From Clostridium swellfunianum (GTDB lineage: Bacteria > Bacillota > Clostridia > Clostridiales > Clostridiaceae), in assembly GCF_023656515.1 (NCBI RefSeq), contig NZ_JAMOFV010000006.1, positions 2,898,036 to 2,962,035 on the forward strand: a stretch of DNA of 64,000 nt, in the 5' to 3' direction. Below the pieces are notes generated by a model. The model was not told where the DNA came from, searched no databases, and saw nothing but the letters and a program-made list of their open reading frames with translations. Both the position numbers and the translations under genes were made by a program. Below are positions 33,969 to 43,528 of the stretch, in pieces. Each line of letters starts with the position of its first letter. The stretch's first letter is position 1.

Positions 33969-35825
33969 ATGAGCAAGCAAAGAGTAATTACAAAAGAAGC
34001 AATATTGCATATTCCTAAGAGCAATTACAGCTATGGATACGACAAAGACACCTTACACATTAGGGTTAGAACTAAGAAAGGCGAAGTTGACAGTGTAATT
34101 TTAAGAGCAGGAGATCAATACGTATGGGAACAGGGAGGAGCCAATGGCGGAAACCTAAATGCAGCAGGTTCTAATTGGTCTAGTGCTGAAAATATTGAGA
34201 TGAAAAAGGAGGTTGAAACAGAATTATTTGACTATTGGTTTACAGAGTATAAACCTAAGTATAAGAGAACTAGATATGCCTTTATAATAGAGAATTCAAA
34301 TGAGAGACTTTTATATACTGAGAGAGGAATATTTGATTTATCGAAGGAAGGACTAAAGAAAAATGAAAAACAGCTTTCAAATCCAGGTATATTCTTTAAT
34401 TTTCCATATTTAAATGGAATAGATGTTGCCAATACTCCAGCTTGGGCAAGGGATACTGTATGGTATCAAATTTTCCCTGATAGATTTGCTATAGGTGACA
34501 GGTCTATTTCTAAGGGGGAACTTGAAACGTGGGGAGAGGAACCAACACAATCAGGTTTTATGGGAGGAGATCTTCAAGGCGTTATCGATAAACTAGATTA
34601 CTTAAAAGTTTTAGGGGTTAACGGCATATACTTTTGTCCTATATTTACAGCTAAATCAAATCATAGATACGATACTATTGATTATATGGAGATCGACCCT
34701 AGGCTTGGAAGTAAAGATACCTTTAAAAAGTTAGTTGAAGAAGCTCACAAAAGAGGCATTAAAATAATGCTTGATGCTGTATTTAATCACTCAGGATTTT
34801 TCTTTAAACCATGGCAGGATGTTTTAGAGCATGAGCATAAATCAAGATATAAGGATTGGTTCTGTATTAAAAAGTTCCCTGTTAAAGAAGGTTTAATGAC
34901 TGAGAATATAGATGGCAAAAGGCTTAATTATGAAACCTTTGGTACAGTTCCAACAATGCCTAAGCTTAATACAGAAAATCCTGAAGTTAAAAAATATCTT
35001 CTTGAGTCAGGAAAATATTGGGTTAGAGAGTTTGATATAGATGCTTGGAGAATTGATGTTGCAAATGAAGTAGATCATGCCTTCTGGAGGGAATTTAGAA
35101 AAGAATTAAGAAGCGTTAAGTCAGATTTATATATACTAGGTGAAATATGGCACAATTCACTTCCATGGCTTATGGGGGACCAATTTGATGCAGTTATGAA
35201 CTATCCTCTTACAGATGCAATAAATGGATTCTTCTGCGAAGATAAGCTTAACGCAGAAGAGTTTAAGCATATGGTAAATGAAACTTTAGTAAGCTACTCA
35301 AGACAGGTTAATGAAGTGAACTTTAATTTATTAGACAGCCATGACACTACAAGAATTTTATCAATAGCAAATGGAAATAAAGATAAAGTTAAGCTTGCAT
35401 ACTTGTTTATGCTTACCCAACCAGGATCCCCCTGCATTTACTACGGAGACGAAATTGGTATGGACAGCGGTATTGGAGAAGAAAAATCAAATAGAGGCTG
35501 CATGGTTTGGGAAGAGGAAAAGCAGGACAGAGATATGTTTAAGCATGTAAAGACACTGCTTCAGCTAAGAAAAGAGAATCCAGAGTTTAGATTAACCGCC
35601 TTACAATGGATAGAAGCCGATTCAGAAACAGGAACTATAGCGTTTAGAAAAGGGGAAGTAACGTTTATAGTAAATAATTCTGAGAGTAATTTAGACTTTG
35701 TGCTTCCTGAAGCTTTAGCAAATAAAAAAGCAGTTGAAGTATTTACAAAGGAGAAGCTTAGGTTGGATACAAAAATAAAATTAAAACCATATAGTTTTAT
35801 GATTCTTAAAAATATAACAATATAA
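33969..35825 (+). CDS. Second cytoplasmic GH13 neopullulanase-type alpha-glycosidase
   Basis: A 618-residue enzyme. ATG 33969 follows CAGGAG; the frame is open to 33861 but without a ribosome site. An N-terminal CBM34-like domain (about 1-140, YSYGYDKDTLHIRVRTKKGE) precedes the GH13 barrel with regions DAVFNHSGF, AWRIDVANE (nucleophile), ILGEIWH (acid/base) and LLDSHDTTRI. It is a paralogue of the enzyme at 23723-25459, sharing long blocks such as EVDHAFWREFRK. No signal peptide. Its separate divergent AraC regulator suggests another inducer or oligosaccharide. Confidence 0.9.
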   Translation: MSKQRVITKEAILHIPKSNYSYGYDKDTLHIRVRTKKGEVDSVILRAGDQYVWEQGGANGGNLNAAGSNWSSAENIEMKKEVETELFDYWFTEYKPKYKRTRYAFIIENSNERLLYTERGIFDLSKEGLKKNEKQLSNPGIFFNFPYLNGIDVANTPAWARDTVWYQIFPDRFAIGDRSISKGELETWGEEPTQSGFMGGDLQGVIDKLDYLKVLGVNGIYFCPIFTAKSNHRYDTIDYMEIDPRLGSKDTFKKLVEEAHKRGIKIMLDAVFNHSGFFFKPWQDVLEHEHKSRYKDWFCIKKFPVKEGLMTENIDGKRLNYETFGTVPTMPKLNTENPEVKKYLLESGKYWVREFDIDAWRIDVANEVDHAFWREFRKELRSVKSDLYILGEIWHNSLPWLMGDQFDAVMNYPLTDAINGFFCEDKLNAEEFKHMVNETLVSYSRQVNEVNFNLLDSHDTTRILSIANGNKDKVKLAYLFMLTQPGSPCIYYGDEIGMDSGIGEEKSNRGCMVWEEEKQDRDMFKHVKTLLQLRKENPEFRLTALQWIEADSETGTIAFRKGEVTFIVNNSESNLDFVLPEALANKKAVEVFTKEKLRLDTKIKLKPYSFMILKNITI

Positions 35826-35899
35826 CAATTTATAAATATAAGAATACATAAATACAGTTATATAACTAACTGACAAGCTGTAAGTAATGAATAGTAGTA

Positions 35900-35935
35900 A
35901 AAAACCAGAGGTTAATGCTGTACCTCTGGTTTTTT
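35900..35935. terminator. Bidirectional terminator between the GH13 and DUF3048 genes
   Basis: AAAAACCAGAGGT (35900-35912) pairs perfectly with ACCTCTGGTTTTT (35922-35934), with T-runs on both strands. Confidence 0.9.
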
Positions 35936-35939
35936 ACAA

Positions 35940-36992
35940 TCACTTTATTTGTACTGTATTGCTTTTGTCTATGATGTGCCACCAAGTATTACCGGGGCTT
36001 AATGGAATATCTAGGCCATTTTCATCCTTTAGAATTGTGGCAGAGTTAATATTTTTTTTACTCCATTTCATTTTTGTATATTTTCCATTGCTGAACACAT
36101 ATCCTGCTCCTTCGCCTACAAGGTCTATATCAAGGTGCTGCTTGTCGGACTGAAGAGTAATGCTTGTGATTTGAACTACTACATTGGTTATGGCTACAGC
36201 TTTACTATCTTCCTTGTTGGAAAAAGCATCATTATTAATAGATTTATAGTATTTGCCGTTTGTGTAATTATAGCTGGTAGAATAATATTTATTAAACTTT
36301 AAATCTATATCTTGTGCATTTGAATGATTTTCGCTAGTCCAAAACTCTTTATTAAATTTTAATGGAAGCTTTGGTATCTTAACAAATCCTCTCGAAACTG
36401 CTGCACTTCTCAATTTTTCAGCAGAGGTATAAAGATTGTGAGGGGCTTTTCTTTCTCTATCTCTCCAATAAAAGCCTGTAAGAAAAAACTCATTCATAGA
36501 CATAAGTTTTTCTTTTTCTATCATCTCCTTTGCCTCTGTACTATAGCCACAGTGCGCAAATGGAATATTGTACTCTTTTGATATGTTTATAAAATAAGGT
36601 CGTGCACTTCTAATTGGACCAATTTTAGCTGGAGAGTTTTTTTGAAATAAGGCTATAAATCTAGGGATTCCACCTTCAGCCATGGTTTCATAAACTATAT
36701 CTGCATCATTAAGGCCAGATTGTGGACGTGCATCCTTAGAATTTTCAATTATAGCCATAAAGGGGATATTTTTAGACTTTTTCTCGTCCACTTTTTCCCC
36801 AGTATAAGGCGCGAAGAATTCCAAAGGTTTTTTTTCAGGAGTTTTAGGCTCCTCCTTAGAAGGTTTATTTATTTCAATACCAGTACTTGGAGAAATAGGT
36901 ACCATTGTCTCTATGGTTTTTTCTTTTCTGCAGCCAGATAAAATACTAATAATTATTATTAGCGCAGAAAACAATATTACTTTACGATTCAC
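35940..36992 (-). CDS. DUF3048 (YerB-like) lipoprotein
   Basis: A 350-residue lipoprotein. GTG 36992 is the likely start, eight bases after GGGAG (37005-37001); an ATG at 37007 lies upstream of that site. Lipobox ILSGC (Cys near residue 21) is followed by a Pro/Lys linker. The DUF3048 domain comes next (GLNDADIVYETMAEGGIPRFIALFQ, GPIRSARPYFINISKEYN, about residues 95-150), then the C-terminal beta domain (YVFSNGKYTKMKWSKK, PGNTWWHII). It is exported and membrane-anchored; function is not established. It converges on the GH13 gene and stands alone. Confidence 0.88.
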   Translation of the reverse strand: MNRKVILFSALIIIISILSGCRKEKTIETMVPISPSTGIEINKPSKEEPKTPEKKPLEFFAPYTGEKVDEKKSKNIPFMAIIENSKDARPQSGLNDADIVYETMAEGGIPRFIALFQKNSPAKIGPIRSARPYFINISKEYNIPFAHCGYSTEAKEMIEKEKLMSMNEFFLTGFYWRDRERKAPHNLYTSAEKLRSAAVSRGFVKIPKLPLKFNKEFWTSENHSNAQDIDLKFNKYYSTSYNYTNGKYYKSINNDAFSNKEDSKAVAITNVVVQITSITLQSDKQHLDIDLVGEGAGYVFSNGKYTKMKWSKKNINSATILKDENGLDIPLSPGNTWWHIIDKSNTVQIK

Positions 36993-37260
36993 GATATCAT
37001 CTCCCATTAAAAAACAGCATGATTACTGCAATATATTAATTTATATTCATTAAGTGTGAATTTATGATTAAATAAAATTAGTAGATAGCTTTTTCTACTC
37101 CTCGCAACTGTCCTGTGGCATTAAAAACTAATCAAAATAGAAGGTAAATTAATGTAGTTAGTTATAAATAAATGAAATGATAAATTTAAAAATTGCTATA
37201 AAAATTTTAAAAAGGTATAATAAGCAAGTTACAAGATATGGTGCCTGGGGAGGAATGAGA

Positions 37261-39375
37261 ATGCTACATGTTGTGAAGAGGGATGGCAGAAAGGCTGAGT
37301 TCAATTCAGTCAAAATAACTAACGCTATCAAAGGAGCTGCTGATGAAATTGCTTACAGCCTAAAGGAAAGTGAAGCTGTAGAGCTAACTCAAAAGGTAAT
37401 TAAAAAATTAGAGGACTTAGACAAAGAAGAGATAGCTGTTGAACATGTTCAAAATATCGTTGAAGATGTGCTGCTGCAAAATGATTATAAGATATTAAAA
37501 AATACATATTCAAATTATAGAAAAGAAAGAAATAAAGTAAGAGAAATTAAATCAGATTTGATGAGAGCTATAGAACAAATAGGAGTGGAAACTGACAGAG
37601 ATAATGCAAATGTTGGCAATAACTTCAGTTCAAAGCTTTTGAGAATAGCAAGCGAGTCAAATAAATGGCATAATCTTGCAATGATGCCTAAGCACTTGGC
37701 AAAGGCTCATGAAAATGGAGACATTTACTATCATGATCTTGATTCATATAATTTGACAACAAACTGTTTACATATACCCACAAAGGAAGTATTGGAAAGA
37801 GGCTTCAATACTGGCTACGGAACTATAAATACACCAAGAAGAATTGAGTCCGCGGCAGAATTATCATGTATTCTTCTGCAATCAACTCAAAATGATATGT
37901 TTGGAGGACAGTCACATCCTGATTTTGATAATGATATGGGAGTGTTTGTTGAGCCGACTAGGCAGGAGGTAAGAGCTGAGTTAGTAGAGCTTGGTCTTGA
38001 AGGCAAAAAACTTGAGGAAGCTGTTGAGAAGAAGCTTATTAAAACTATTCATCAAGCTATGCAGGGAATAGTGTACAACCTTAATACTATGCATTCCAGA
38101 GCTGGAAGTCAGGTTCCGTTTTCTTCCATTAATTTAGGAATACCATATGATAAAGATGCTGCTTTAGTATGCGAAATATTCCTTCTAGAATATGAGAAAG
38201 GCCTTGGAAAGGGAGAGCAGCCAATATTTCCTAACATAATTTTTAGAGTAAAGGAAGGAATAAATAGGGAGCCTAAGGATCCTTACCATTATCTATATAA
38301 ATTAGCTTGCAGAGTTGCGGCAAAAAGGATGAACCCAACCTTTATGAATATAGATTCAGACTTTAATAAGGACTATTATGAAAAAGGATATATGCCTGCT
38401 ACAATGGGCTGCAGAACATATATAATGTCAAATATCAATGGTGAGCCTGGTACTAAAGGAAGAGGAAATATTGCTCCAACCACATTAAATCTGCCTAGAA
38501 TAGGCATACTTGCTAAAGGTGATGTAGATAAATTTTTCTCTCTTTTAGATGCTAAACTAGAGCTTGCAAAAGAGGCTTTGCTTCATAGATATAATGTTTT
38601 AAAAAGGCTAAGAATAAAAGATTTGCCGTTTGTTGCAGGACAAGGGCTTATGAGAGGCTCAGAGGGGCTAAGCCCAGAGGATTCAATAGAGCCAATACTT
38701 AGAAACGGAACCTGGGGAATTGGGTTTATTGGTCTAGCAGAAACCTTATCAGCTTTAGTTGGCAAACATCATGGAGAAGACGAAGCGGCGGGAGAGTTAG
38801 GTTTAAAAATAGTTACTCATATGAGGAATTATACGGATAAGATAACGCAGGAAACGAAACTTAATTGGAGTACTTATGCTACACCAGCAGAAGGTTTGAG
38901 TGGAAGGTTTATTCTTCAAGATAAGAAGATATTTGGGGAAATAAAAGGAGTAACTGATAAGGAATACTATACAAACAGTTATCATGTTCCTGTTGGTTTC
39001 ACAGTATCAATAAAAGATAAAATAGATATTGAAGCTCCATATCACAAGCTTTGTAATGCAGGACATATAAGTTATATAGAGCTAGATGATTATCCAGATG
39101 AAAATATAATAATGGATATACTAGATTATGCTTATAAAAATACAAACATAAGTTACATTGGCATAAATTTTCATATAAAGTATTGCAAGGACTGTGGAAC
39201 CTATTTAAATGGTGCGAGTCATAAATGCAGCAAATGTGGAAGCCATAATATTCAGGGAGTTTCAAGAATAACTGGATACTTAAGTCTTGATGAGAGGTTT
39301 GGAGCTGGAAAGTATGCTGAAAGAGCAGATAGAAAAGCACATACCGACAGTCATGTTAATGTGTATTCAAACTAG
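37261..39375 (+). CDS. nrdD: Anaerobic ribonucleoside-triphosphate reductase (class III)
   Basis: A 704-residue enzyme that reduces NTPs to dNTPs with a glycyl radical. ATG 37261 is chosen, seven bases after GGAGG (37249-37253). ATG 37255 is too close to that site, and upstream residues do not belong to the family. It has an N-terminal ATP-cone (LHVVKRDGRKAEFNSVKITNAI), the catalytic barrel, and a C-terminal Zn site CKDCGTYLNGASHKCSKCG (about residues 640-658). The radical glycine is probably in RITGY, about 30 residues from the end. It needs NrdG, encoded 40 bases downstream. No NrdR box was seen upstream. Confidence 0.96.
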   Translation: MLHVVKRDGRKAEFNSVKITNAIKGAADEIAYSLKESEAVELTQKVIKKLEDLDKEEIAVEHVQNIVEDVLLQNDYKILKNTYSNYRKERNKVREIKSDLMRAIEQIGVETDRDNANVGNNFSSKLLRIASESNKWHNLAMMPKHLAKAHENGDIYYHDLDSYNLTTNCLHIPTKEVLERGFNTGYGTINTPRRIESAAELSCILLQSTQNDMFGGQSHPDFDNDMGVFVEPTRQEVRAELVELGLEGKKLEEAVEKKLIKTIHQAMQGIVYNLNTMHSRAGSQVPFSSINLGIPYDKDAALVCEIFLLEYEKGLGKGEQPIFPNIIFRVKEGINREPKDPYHYLYKLACRVAAKRMNPTFMNIDSDFNKDYYEKGYMPATMGCRTYIMSNINGEPGTKGRGNIAPTTLNLPRIGILAKGDVDKFFSLLDAKLELAKEALLHRYNVLKRLRIKDLPFVAGQGLMRGSEGLSPEDSIEPILRNGTWGIGFIGLAETLSALVGKHHGEDEAAGELGLKIVTHMRNYTDKITQETKLNWSTYATPAEGLSGRFILQDKKIFGEIKGVTDKEYYTNSYHVPVGFTVSIKDKIDIEAPYHKLCNAGHISYIELDDYPDENIIMDILDYAYKNTNISYIGINFHIKYCKDCGTYLNGASHKCSKCGSHNIQGVSRITGYLSLDERFGAGKYAERADRKAHTDSHVNVYSN

Positions 39376-39415
39376 ATATTTAAAGAACAATTATTTGAGT
39401 GAGAGGAGGAATCTT

Positions 39416-39937
39416 ATGCAGGAAAACAATAAAATTAGATTAGCTGCTATACTTCCAGAAAGCCTTGTTAATGGAGCTGGCATAAGAAGAGTTTTGTTTG
39501 CTCAGGGTTGTCCTCATAATTGCCAGGGCTGCTTTAGTCCGCATACTCACTCTTATACTGATGGAACTTTAATCAATATGGATGAAATAATTGAAGATAT
39601 AAGAAAAAATCCAATGCTTCGAGGAGTTACCTTTAGCGGTGGAGAACCTTGGGAACAGGCAGACAAGTTTGCTTATATTGCTAAAGAAATTAAAAAATTT
39701 GGTCTTAATGTTTGGTGCTATACAGGGTACACTCTTGAATACATTTTAAAACACAAGAATGAGAGAAAAGGCTGGGATGAACTGCTTCAATATGTAGATG
39801 TGCTTGTGGATGGTAAATTTGAGGACAGTAAAAAATCTTCAGAACTTAAGTTTAGAGGGTCAAGCAATCAAAGAATAATAGATATTAAGAGCAGCTTAGA
39901 GCTTATGGAAGCTGTAGCTGTAGATTTATATAAATAA
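39416..39937 (+). CDS. nrdG: Anaerobic ribonucleotide reductase activating protein
   Basis: A 173-residue radical-SAM activase that installs the glycyl radical on NrdD. ATG 39416 follows GAGAGGAGG; the frame extends upstream into nrdD but without a site. The cluster motif CPHNCQGC (CxxxCxxC, about residues 32-39) binds the [4Fe-4S] cluster, and SGGEPWEQ is the SAM-contact motif. The length is normal for the clostridial family. It is co-transcribed with nrdD and ends in a terminator. Confidence 0.95.
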   Translation: MQENNKIRLAAILPESLVNGAGIRRVLFAQGCPHNCQGCFSPHTHSYTDGTLINMDEIIEDIRKNPMLRGVTFSGGEPWEQADKFAYIAKEIKKFGLNVWCYTGYTLEYILKHKNERKGWDELLQYVDVLVDGKFEDSKKSSELKFRGSSNQRIIDIKSSLELMEAVAVDLYK

Positions 39938-39939
39938 TC

Positions 39940-39981
39940 AAAGTCCGAGTAGTAATCAAAATACTGCTTGGACTTTTTTGC
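39940..39981 (+). terminator. Terminator after nrdDG
   Basis: AAAGTCCGAGTAGTA (39940-39954) pairs with TACTGCTTGGACTTT (39962-39976) with wobble pairs, then TTTT. Confidence 0.88.
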
Positions 39982-40120
39982 TATAGAATAACTTACCACT
40001 TAGAAAAATATATTTAATGTGGATAAAATGCTAAAGAATTATGTTAGATTGTACGATATAGTTATTAATAAATAGAAATTTAACTATAGCTGCATGTTTA
40101 TATACATAGGGGGAGAAACA

Positions 40121-40909
40121 ATGGATTTAATGTCGATTTTAGGTATGGTCTTGGCTTTTGGATTCGTTATATATGGAATACTTTCAAGTGGATCTATAAT
40201 GACTTTTTTTGATTTGCCGTCGGTATTTATAACTATTGGTGGAACAATAGGCGCACTTCTTATAACTACTAAGACTAAAAATGCCAAAGTGCTTTTAAAG
40301 TTATTCGGAAAAGTATTTAAAGAAAATAAATCAAGCGATGTTGAAATAATTATTAGTATGGTAGAGTGGGCAACAAGAGCTAGAAAAGAAGGATTACTTT
40401 CTCTAGAAGATACAATTCAAAATATTCCTGATCCTTTCATAAGAAAAGGAATGATGATGATAGTTGATGGTGCTGAGCCTGAAACGATTAAGAATGTTTT
40501 ATCTTTAAAGATAAAGGGAATTGTTACAAGACATAGTGAGAACAGAGCCATGTTTGATACTGGAGCAGCTCTAGGGCCTGCCTTTGGTATGATAGGTACG
40601 TTAATTGGTCTTGTTAACATGTTAAAACAGTTATCAGATCCATCTTCAATAGGTCCTCAGATGTCGGTTGCGCTAATTACGACCTTCTATGGATCTCTTT
40701 TGGCAAATATGCTTTTTATGCCAATGTCTAAAAAGCTCAAAGCTAAAACCTCTGAAGAAGTTTATCAAAAGGAAATGATTATTGAAGGATTGCTAAGTAT
40801 TCAAGCTGGAGAAAATCCTAATACACTAAAAGAGAAAATGCTTTCTTTCTTGGACGAAAAAACCATAAGCCAGATGGAGGCACAAGCTGCTAAGAAAGAA
40901 GAAGAGTAA
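40121..40909 (+). CDS. motA: Flagellar motor stator protein MotA
   Basis: A 262-residue inner-membrane stator subunit with four helices. ATG 40121 follows AGGGGGAG; the upstream ATG at 40094 lacks a site. It shows the MotA hallmarks FDLPSVFITIGGTIGALL, the cytoplasmic loop with charged residues (VEWATRARKEGLLSLEDT) that contacts FliG, and PAFGMIGTLIGLVNML. With MotB it conducts ions and drives flagellar rotation, implying motility. No flagellar gene is nearby. Confidence 0.94.
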   Translation: MDLMSILGMVLAFGFVIYGILSSGSIMTFFDLPSVFITIGGTIGALLITTKTKNAKVLLKLFGKVFKENKSSDVEIIISMVEWATRARKEGLLSLEDTIQNIPDPFIRKGMMMIVDGAEPETIKNVLSLKIKGIVTRHSENRAMFDTGAALGPAFGMIGTLIGLVNMLKQLSDPSSIGPQMSVALITTFYGSLLANMLFMPMSKKLKAKTSEEVYQKEMIIEGLLSIQAGENPNTLKEKMLSFLDEKTISQMEAQAAKKEEE

Positions 40910-40926
40910 TAGAGGAGGGACATAGA

Positions 40927-41640
40927 ATGGCAGATAATTATAATGTAGATGAAGATGAAGGCGGAGGCAGCGAATGGCTTGCCACTTATGGAGATCTTGT
41001 AACGTTGCTGCTTTGTTTTTTTATATTGCTGTACTCTATGTCAATCATGGATATGGCGAAATTTAAGCAAGCAGCTGCATCCTTAAATTCCATGGGAGTA
41101 TCTCAGCAAAATGGAAGCATGAAGGATAGTGTTGGCGATTCTATTTCTGATCTTAATATATATAATGCTATAGCTGTGCAAGAGGAAATGGATGATATTT
41201 ATTCAAAGGTTAAGGAAATAGTTGATTCAAAAGGGTTAACAGAGGATGTTAAAGTTGAAAAAGTAGGTCCAGGAGTACTTTTAAGGTTTAAGGATGAGAT
41301 ACTTTTTGATGTTGCACAGTCGGAATTAAAGGCAAATGCTAAGAATACTCTTCAAAGGTTAGGTGAGGTTCTTAGAAGCCATAATAAAAACATAAAAGTA
41401 GAAGGGCATACGGATAATGTACCTATTAAAACTAGTAGATACCGAAGCAACTGGGAATTATCAGCTGATAGAGCGATAAGTGTAGTAAGATATTTCACAG
41501 AGGAGCTTCCAGAAGATCAAAGAATAAGTGCTGATAAATTTGAAGTTGCAGGCTATGGAGAGTACAGGCCAATGGCACCTAATGATTCAGAAGCAAATAA
41601 GCAAAAGAATAGAAGAATAGAGATAACGATATTAAAGTAG
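40927..41640 (+). CDS. motB: Flagellar motor stator protein MotB
   Basis: A 237-residue stator subunit: one N-terminal membrane helix (LVTLLLCFFILLYSMSI, about residues 21-37) preceded by the ion-carrying Asp in YGDLVT. A linker follows, then a C-terminal OmpA-like peptidoglycan-binding domain (about 120-237) with EGHTDNVPIKTSRYRSNWEL and NRRIEITI. It anchors MotA around the rotor. It starts 17 bases after motA with AGAGGAGGGA. A very strong bidirectional hairpin closes the operon. Confidence 0.94.
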   Translation: MADNYNVDEDEGGGSEWLATYGDLVTLLLCFFILLYSMSIMDMAKFKQAAASLNSMGVSQQNGSMKDSVGDSISDLNIYNAIAVQEEMDDIYSKVKEIVDSKGLTEDVKVEKVGPGVLLRFKDEILFDVAQSELKANAKNTLQRLGEVLRSHNKNIKVEGHTDNVPIKTSRYRSNWELSADRAISVVRYFTEELPEDQRISADKFEVAGYGEYRPMAPNDSEANKQKNRRIEITILK

Positions 41641-41654
41641 TCTAAAACACAGTT

Positions 41655-41722
41655 ATAAAATAAGGAAGGACCGTATCTAGATTTTATTAAACAAACTTAG
41701 ATACGGTCCTTCCTTATTTTAT
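41655..41722. terminator. Long bidirectional hairpin at the left edge of the polysaccharide locus
   Basis: Perfect 25-bp arms (41655-41679 and 41698-41722) around an 18-base loop, with A- and T-runs at both feet. It ends motAB on one strand and the heparinase operon on the other. Confidence 0.85.
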
Positions 41723-41749
41723 TCTAGGGATTATCACAATTTAACATAT

Positions 41750-43528
41750 CTATTCAATTTCAATGAAACAGCAAATATCTGCTTGAGGATTGCGGATTTC
41801 AAGTAGCAGAAGCCATGCTGACTGTTCTTGGGAATAATGATCAATATACTCCTGCTGTATTATTTTTGCATCGAATAGGTTGTTATCATAATGTATAACA
41901 ATTTTCTCTCCACAACGCTTTAATATAGCACAATCATCCTGTAAGGAAATAGGCTCTCGGGAGCAAAAAACTTCGGTAATAATACCAGGATGTTTGAATG
42001 AAAATATATCATTTACAATAACCTTATCGGTATTTAATTCATGGATTAGCTTACGCTTGAAGCTGATAAGATTTTCATTTTCGTAACAGCATTTAAGCTC
42101 GCAGTAAAACATATTTTTAGTATCTTCAAACTTCGTGAGCAAAACTTCGGCGCTATGTTCTGCTCCGGGCTGTTGTTCACAGTCTTCGATTAATGGTATA
42201 TTGTGGCTGAAAGAGCGGTTGACAAAGATATCATACCGCCTTGGGCTGAAATACTCAGCGTCATAAAGCCCGAAACCAAGGTCGCATAAAACTTGGACAC
42301 CATTTTTATAAAGTATAAAGGACCCGCAGTCATTATGATTGTGGCTTTCTCCATTATGGCCAGCTTTAGCTGCTAGTGTAATGGAGCCTTTTTTGGATAA
42401 AAACCACTGGGCATTGCTAAGCCATGCCGAAAAATTATCATTTAAGGTTGTAAGCGGCTGGCCTTCCCATAAAAGATCCCGCAATGCAAGGCAGAAGCGA
42501 TAGCATTTATCCTCAAGTATGGGCGCAGCAAAATTCTGCGGAGGCAATACGACATCCTCAATGTGTTTTTGCAAATAAAAGGATAAGCCAATACGGTAAT
42601 GGCTGTTCTCGCTGCCATCGGAAAAGCTGATGGTGGATTTGCCGCTTATATAAAAAAGCTGTTGGGAGCGCGCAATGGATTGAACCTTATGATCCTTAAA
42701 ATAATTGAGTGCTCCGTTGGTACGTTTATTAAGAAGGTCTGCAAAGCATACGAAAAATCCAAATCCGTAGGTCCAGTAATCAACGCCTTCTGTGCAGATT
42801 CCGTCATTTCCAAAGGATGAAAGATATACTTCTTCACATAAAAGGCATCGGTGCAAAAGTTCTGCAAGAGTATCTGTATCCTCAATAAGATAAAGTGCAG
42901 CTCCACCGATGGCGCTGGCACAAACACTGCTCCAGTTGTTTTTCATATTTTCAAAGCGGTATTTATGATTGGTTTGTAAAAATGGATTAAAAACTCGGTT
43001 ATTTATTTGAAGCTTTACCATTTTAATCACCATTTCAGGTAAAAGCTGCTCATTAAGTTCAAGTGTCTCCGCTAATGCAAATGCAGTTTCACATGCAAAT
43101 AGATCCAGCTGTGTAGGATATTCCTCAAACGGCAAAGCCTTGTCATCTGTTCCTAAAAAATGTGCAGGCATAGCCCAGAATGGTTCGGAGCAAACTGCCC
43201 ATATTATTTCAATAAGAGCGTTTTTATATTCCTCATTTTGCGGGTTTAGCCATGTTAAAGCAGAAAATACAAATAGACGTCCACGCCTCTCAAAATACAA
43301 TGCTTGATATGATTCACGGTCTCCGGTATCCCAGTATAAGCGCAATTTTGAATAGGTCAGCTGAGGTATTGGCAGGGATAAATAAATTTTTGCCTGCTTT
43401 TCTATTGCTGATAGTTGTTCAAGTGTAAACTGGCTATGGCTTTTTTTACTAAATTCTATAAGCTCAGTTTGAAGCAGCTGCTGACCTTGAGCTTTAAGTG
43501 CCGCTAGTATTTGTTGTTTATTCCACAT
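41750..43528 (-). CDS. Heparinase II/III family polysaccharide lyase (cytoplasmic)
   Basis: A 592-residue protein. ATG 43528 is preferred; it overlaps the end of the regulator gene by 11 bases and has GAAGGGTGG upstream, while a GTG at 43543 lies within that site. It has an N-terminal alpha-helical toroid (about 1-360, with NNWSSVCASAIGGAALYL and DGICTEGVDYWTYGFGF) and a C-terminal beta-sandwich with the family motif GESHNHNDCGSFILYKNG. These lyases cleave uronic-acid-containing polysaccharides by beta-elimination. There is no signal peptide, so oligosaccharides are cleaved inside the cell. The exact PL family and substrate are not determined. Confidence 0.82.
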   Translation of the reverse strand: MWNKQQILAALKAQGQQLLQTELIEFSKKSHSQFTLEQLSAIEKQAKIYLSLPIPQLTYSKLRLYWDTGDRESYQALYFERRGRLFVFSALTWLNPQNEEYKNALIEIIWAVCSEPFWAMPAHFLGTDDKALPFEEYPTQLDLFACETAFALAETLELNEQLLPEMVIKMVKLQINNRVFNPFLQTNHKYRFENMKNNWSSVCASAIGGAALYLIEDTDTLAELLHRCLLCEEVYLSSFGNDGICTEGVDYWTYGFGFFVCFADLLNKRTNGALNYFKDHKVQSIARSQQLFYISGKSTISFSDGSENSHYRIGLSFYLQKHIEDVVLPPQNFAAPILEDKCYRFCLALRDLLWEGQPLTTLNDNFSAWLSNAQWFLSKKGSITLAAKAGHNGESHNHNDCGSFILYKNGVQVLCDLGFGLYDAEYFSPRRYDIFVNRSFSHNIPLIEDCEQQPGAEHSAEVLLTKFEDTKNMFYCELKCCYENENLISFKRKLIHELNTDKVIVNDIFSFKHPGIITEVFCSREPISLQDDCAILKRCGEKIVIHYDNNLFDAKIIQQEYIDHYSQEQSAWLLLLEIRNPQADICCFIEIE

